DNA from: an uncultured Rickettsiales bacterium
Lineage (GTDB): Bacteria; Pseudomonadota; Alphaproteobacteria; Rickettsiales; Deianiraeaceae
Length of the DNA stretch: 7,374 nt
Direction of reading: 5' to 3'
Assembly: GCA_937906355.1 (NCBI GenBank)
Contig: CALCWF010000156.1
Location: 1-7,374 of the forward strand
The position numbers and the translations under genes are program-made. Below the pieces are notes generated by a model that saw only the letters and a program-made list of their open reading frames with translations, did no database searches and had not been told where the DNA came from. This document shows, piece after piece, positions 6,524 through 7,374 of this stretch. Numbering within the stretch: the first letter of the stretch is position 1; each line of letters opens with the position of its first letter.

Positions 6524-7216
6524 TTATTTCTCTGCCACAGTAGCCTTGTCCGCTGATTGTGCTCCGGCATCTTGCGTGATAGTAGCACTGGTAGCTGTCG
6601 TATCGGTCATTGTTGTCGCAGTAGCTTCATCAGTCTTAGTTTCCTCGACCTCCTTTATGACTCTCTTTCCGGCAACACGTAATAAAATTGTATTGTTAAT
6701 CATTTTACACCCTTCTGGAAGTTTTATGTCGGAAAGGAAGAATTTTTTTCCAATATTGCAATCTTTTACATCAATTTCTATTGCATAAGGTATATTCTCA
6801 ACTTTACAGCGTAAATCGACGTTATATACTAACATATATATGTCGCCTCCGTTTTTAACGCCAGGACAAATTTCTTTATTCAAAACTTTTAATGGAACAT
6901 TAACTTTGACGACATCGCCGTCTTTTACTTCCATTAAGTCGAAACTCCTTGGTAGATCTAATGCGGGATTAAATTGTATTTCCTTCAAAATGCAGGACAT
7001 ATTTTTGTCCTCACTTTTAACGTCGTAAATACGGGTCATTGCAGATGGATCGTCAACAACTGCTGTTAATTGTTTTATATCAGTTGATACGCAAAGAGAG
7101 CCACCATCTTTTAAATAAATAACGCCTGGAACAATATTGTTTTTCAAAAGAGTCTTTGTCATGCTCTTTTTTCCAATATCTCTAACTTTAACATTTAACG
7201 TTTTATAAGTTTTCAT
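6524..7216 (-). CDS. rplY: Large ribosomal subunit protein bL25 (L25/TL5/Ctc form)
   Basis: This protein binds 5S rRNA in the 50S subunit; the long two-domain form is also called Ctc or TL5. The product has 230 residues. The N-terminal L25 domain (about 1-95) includes NNIVPGVIY (26-34) and the family segment KEIQFNPALDLPRSFDLMEV (78-97). The C-terminal TL5 domain (about 98-190) includes VPLKVLNKEICPGVKNGGDI (107-126), IPYAIEIDV (142-150) and LSDIKLPEG (161-169). The last 38 residues (193-230) are a Thr/Ala/Asp-rich tail typical of alphaproteobacterial L25. ATG 7216 gives the expected MKTYKTLNVKVRD start, though no Shine-Dalgarno precedes it. A TAA stop is followed directly by TGA. In many alphaproteobacteria pth follows rplY; here a small membrane gene and a pilin gene follow instead, so the usual neighbour is absent on that side. 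Confidence 0.95.
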   Translation of the reverse strand: MKTYKTLNVKVRDIGKKSMTKTLLKNNIVPGVIYLKDGGSLCVSTDIKQLTAVVDDPSAMTRIYDVKSEDKNMSCILKEIQFNPALDLPRSFDLMEVKDGDVVKVNVPLKVLNKEICPGVKNGGDIYMLVYNVDLRCKVENIPYAIEIDVKDCNIGKKFFLSDIKLPEGCKMINNTILLRVAGKRVIKEVEETKTDEATATTMTDTTATSATITQDAGAQSADKATVAEK

Positions 7217-7228
7217 TAAAACGACAGT

Positions 7229-7256
7229 AAAAAAGACTTTTGACTATATAAAAGTC
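7229..7256 (-). terminator. Weak hairpin plus T-tract just upstream of rplY
   Basis: On the minus strand GACTTTT (7256-7250) pairs with AAAAGTC (7241-7235) across an 8-base loop and is followed by six T (7234-7229), the layout of an intrinsic terminator. The stem is only 7 bp with two G-C pairs, so it would be weak. It ends about 13 bp before the rplY ATG. It could end the upstream gene, act as an attenuator for rplY, or be incidental. Its 5' arm overlaps a TTGACT (7258-7253) that could instead be a -35 box. Confidence 0.35.
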
Positions 7257-7321
7257 AAGTTTTGATTTATCTAATAATAGATGGATTAAACTGAATCAAG
7301 TAAAAGAAGAAGCCAATCTCA

Positions 7322-7374
7322 CTACTCCGCTACAACAGAAACAAACACACGATCATCTTTTGTCTTTTTGAATG
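7322..7374 (-). CDS. 3' end of an unidentified gene
   Basis: A minus-strand frame is open from the right edge to TAG at 7322-7324 and gives the 16 C-terminal residues FKKTKDDRVFVSVVAE. The composition is protein-like (charged turn, then a beta strand), and the position 105 bp upstream of rplY on the same strand suits a neighbouring gene. The fragment is too short to name, and an open stretch of this length can occur by chance. The 105 bp between this stop and rplY contain no other gene that I can see. Confidence 0.35.
   Translation of the reverse strand, partial: FKKTKDDRVFVSVVAE

Noticed and set aside
6369..6788. 139-codon plus-strand ORF with a hydrophobic middle
   Set aside because: It is antisense to the small membrane gene and the end of rplY. 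Its hydrophobic Val/Ala run is the complement of the Thr/Ala-rich L25 tail.

Overview
The window is AT-rich (roughly two-thirds A+T by eye) and carries bacterial housekeeping genes next to secreted or surface proteins: a lipid A kinase, a predicted outer-membrane beta-barrel, an exported ankyrin-repeat protein and a VirB2-type T4SS pilin. This set, the scattered single T4SS gene and the weak ribosome binding sites suggest an intracellular alphaproteobacterium of the Rickettsiales or a similar lineage (Rickettsiaceae, Midichloriaceae or Holosporales-like). The LpxK gene argues against Anaplasma/Ehrlichia-type bacteria, which have lost LPS. The assignment rests on protein-family recognition and gene content and was not confirmed by a search.

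Layout. Positions 1-1152 (+) hold tyrS, cut at the left edge just before the HIGH motif. Positions 1153-1290 are non-coding with a possible -10 box. lpxK (1291-2277, +) is followed after 32 bp by a predicted outer-membrane protein gene (2310-3392, +). That gene may have its own promoter inside the end of lpxK, and an 18-bp tandem duplication copies its last codons and stop. A 165-bp spacer leads to tRNA-Tyr(GTA) (3558-3641, +). Fifty-two bases later a 712-codon gene (3694-5832, +) encodes a signal sequence, a very long Asn/Asp/Lys-rich linker and C-terminal ankyrin repeats.

The right third is on the minus strand and converges on the ankyrin gene. Read 5'->3' it contains the last codons of an unidentified gene (7374-7322), rplY for ribosomal protein L25/Ctc (7216-6524), an unlisted 50-codon membrane protein gene (6493-6341) and a VirB2-like pilin gene (6396-5884) that starts inside the small gene. 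The last three are close enough to be one transcript.

The genes do not form one pathway. tyrS, tRNA-Tyr and rplY serve translation, and lpxK serves lipid A synthesis. The barrel protein, the exported ankyrin protein, the small membrane protein and the pilin are envelope or host-interface parts. The most interesting items are the ankyrin protein, whose architecture resembles the periplasmic/exported RARP-1 of Rickettsia, and the small gene overlapping a pilin gene that has an unusual cysteine-bearing tail.
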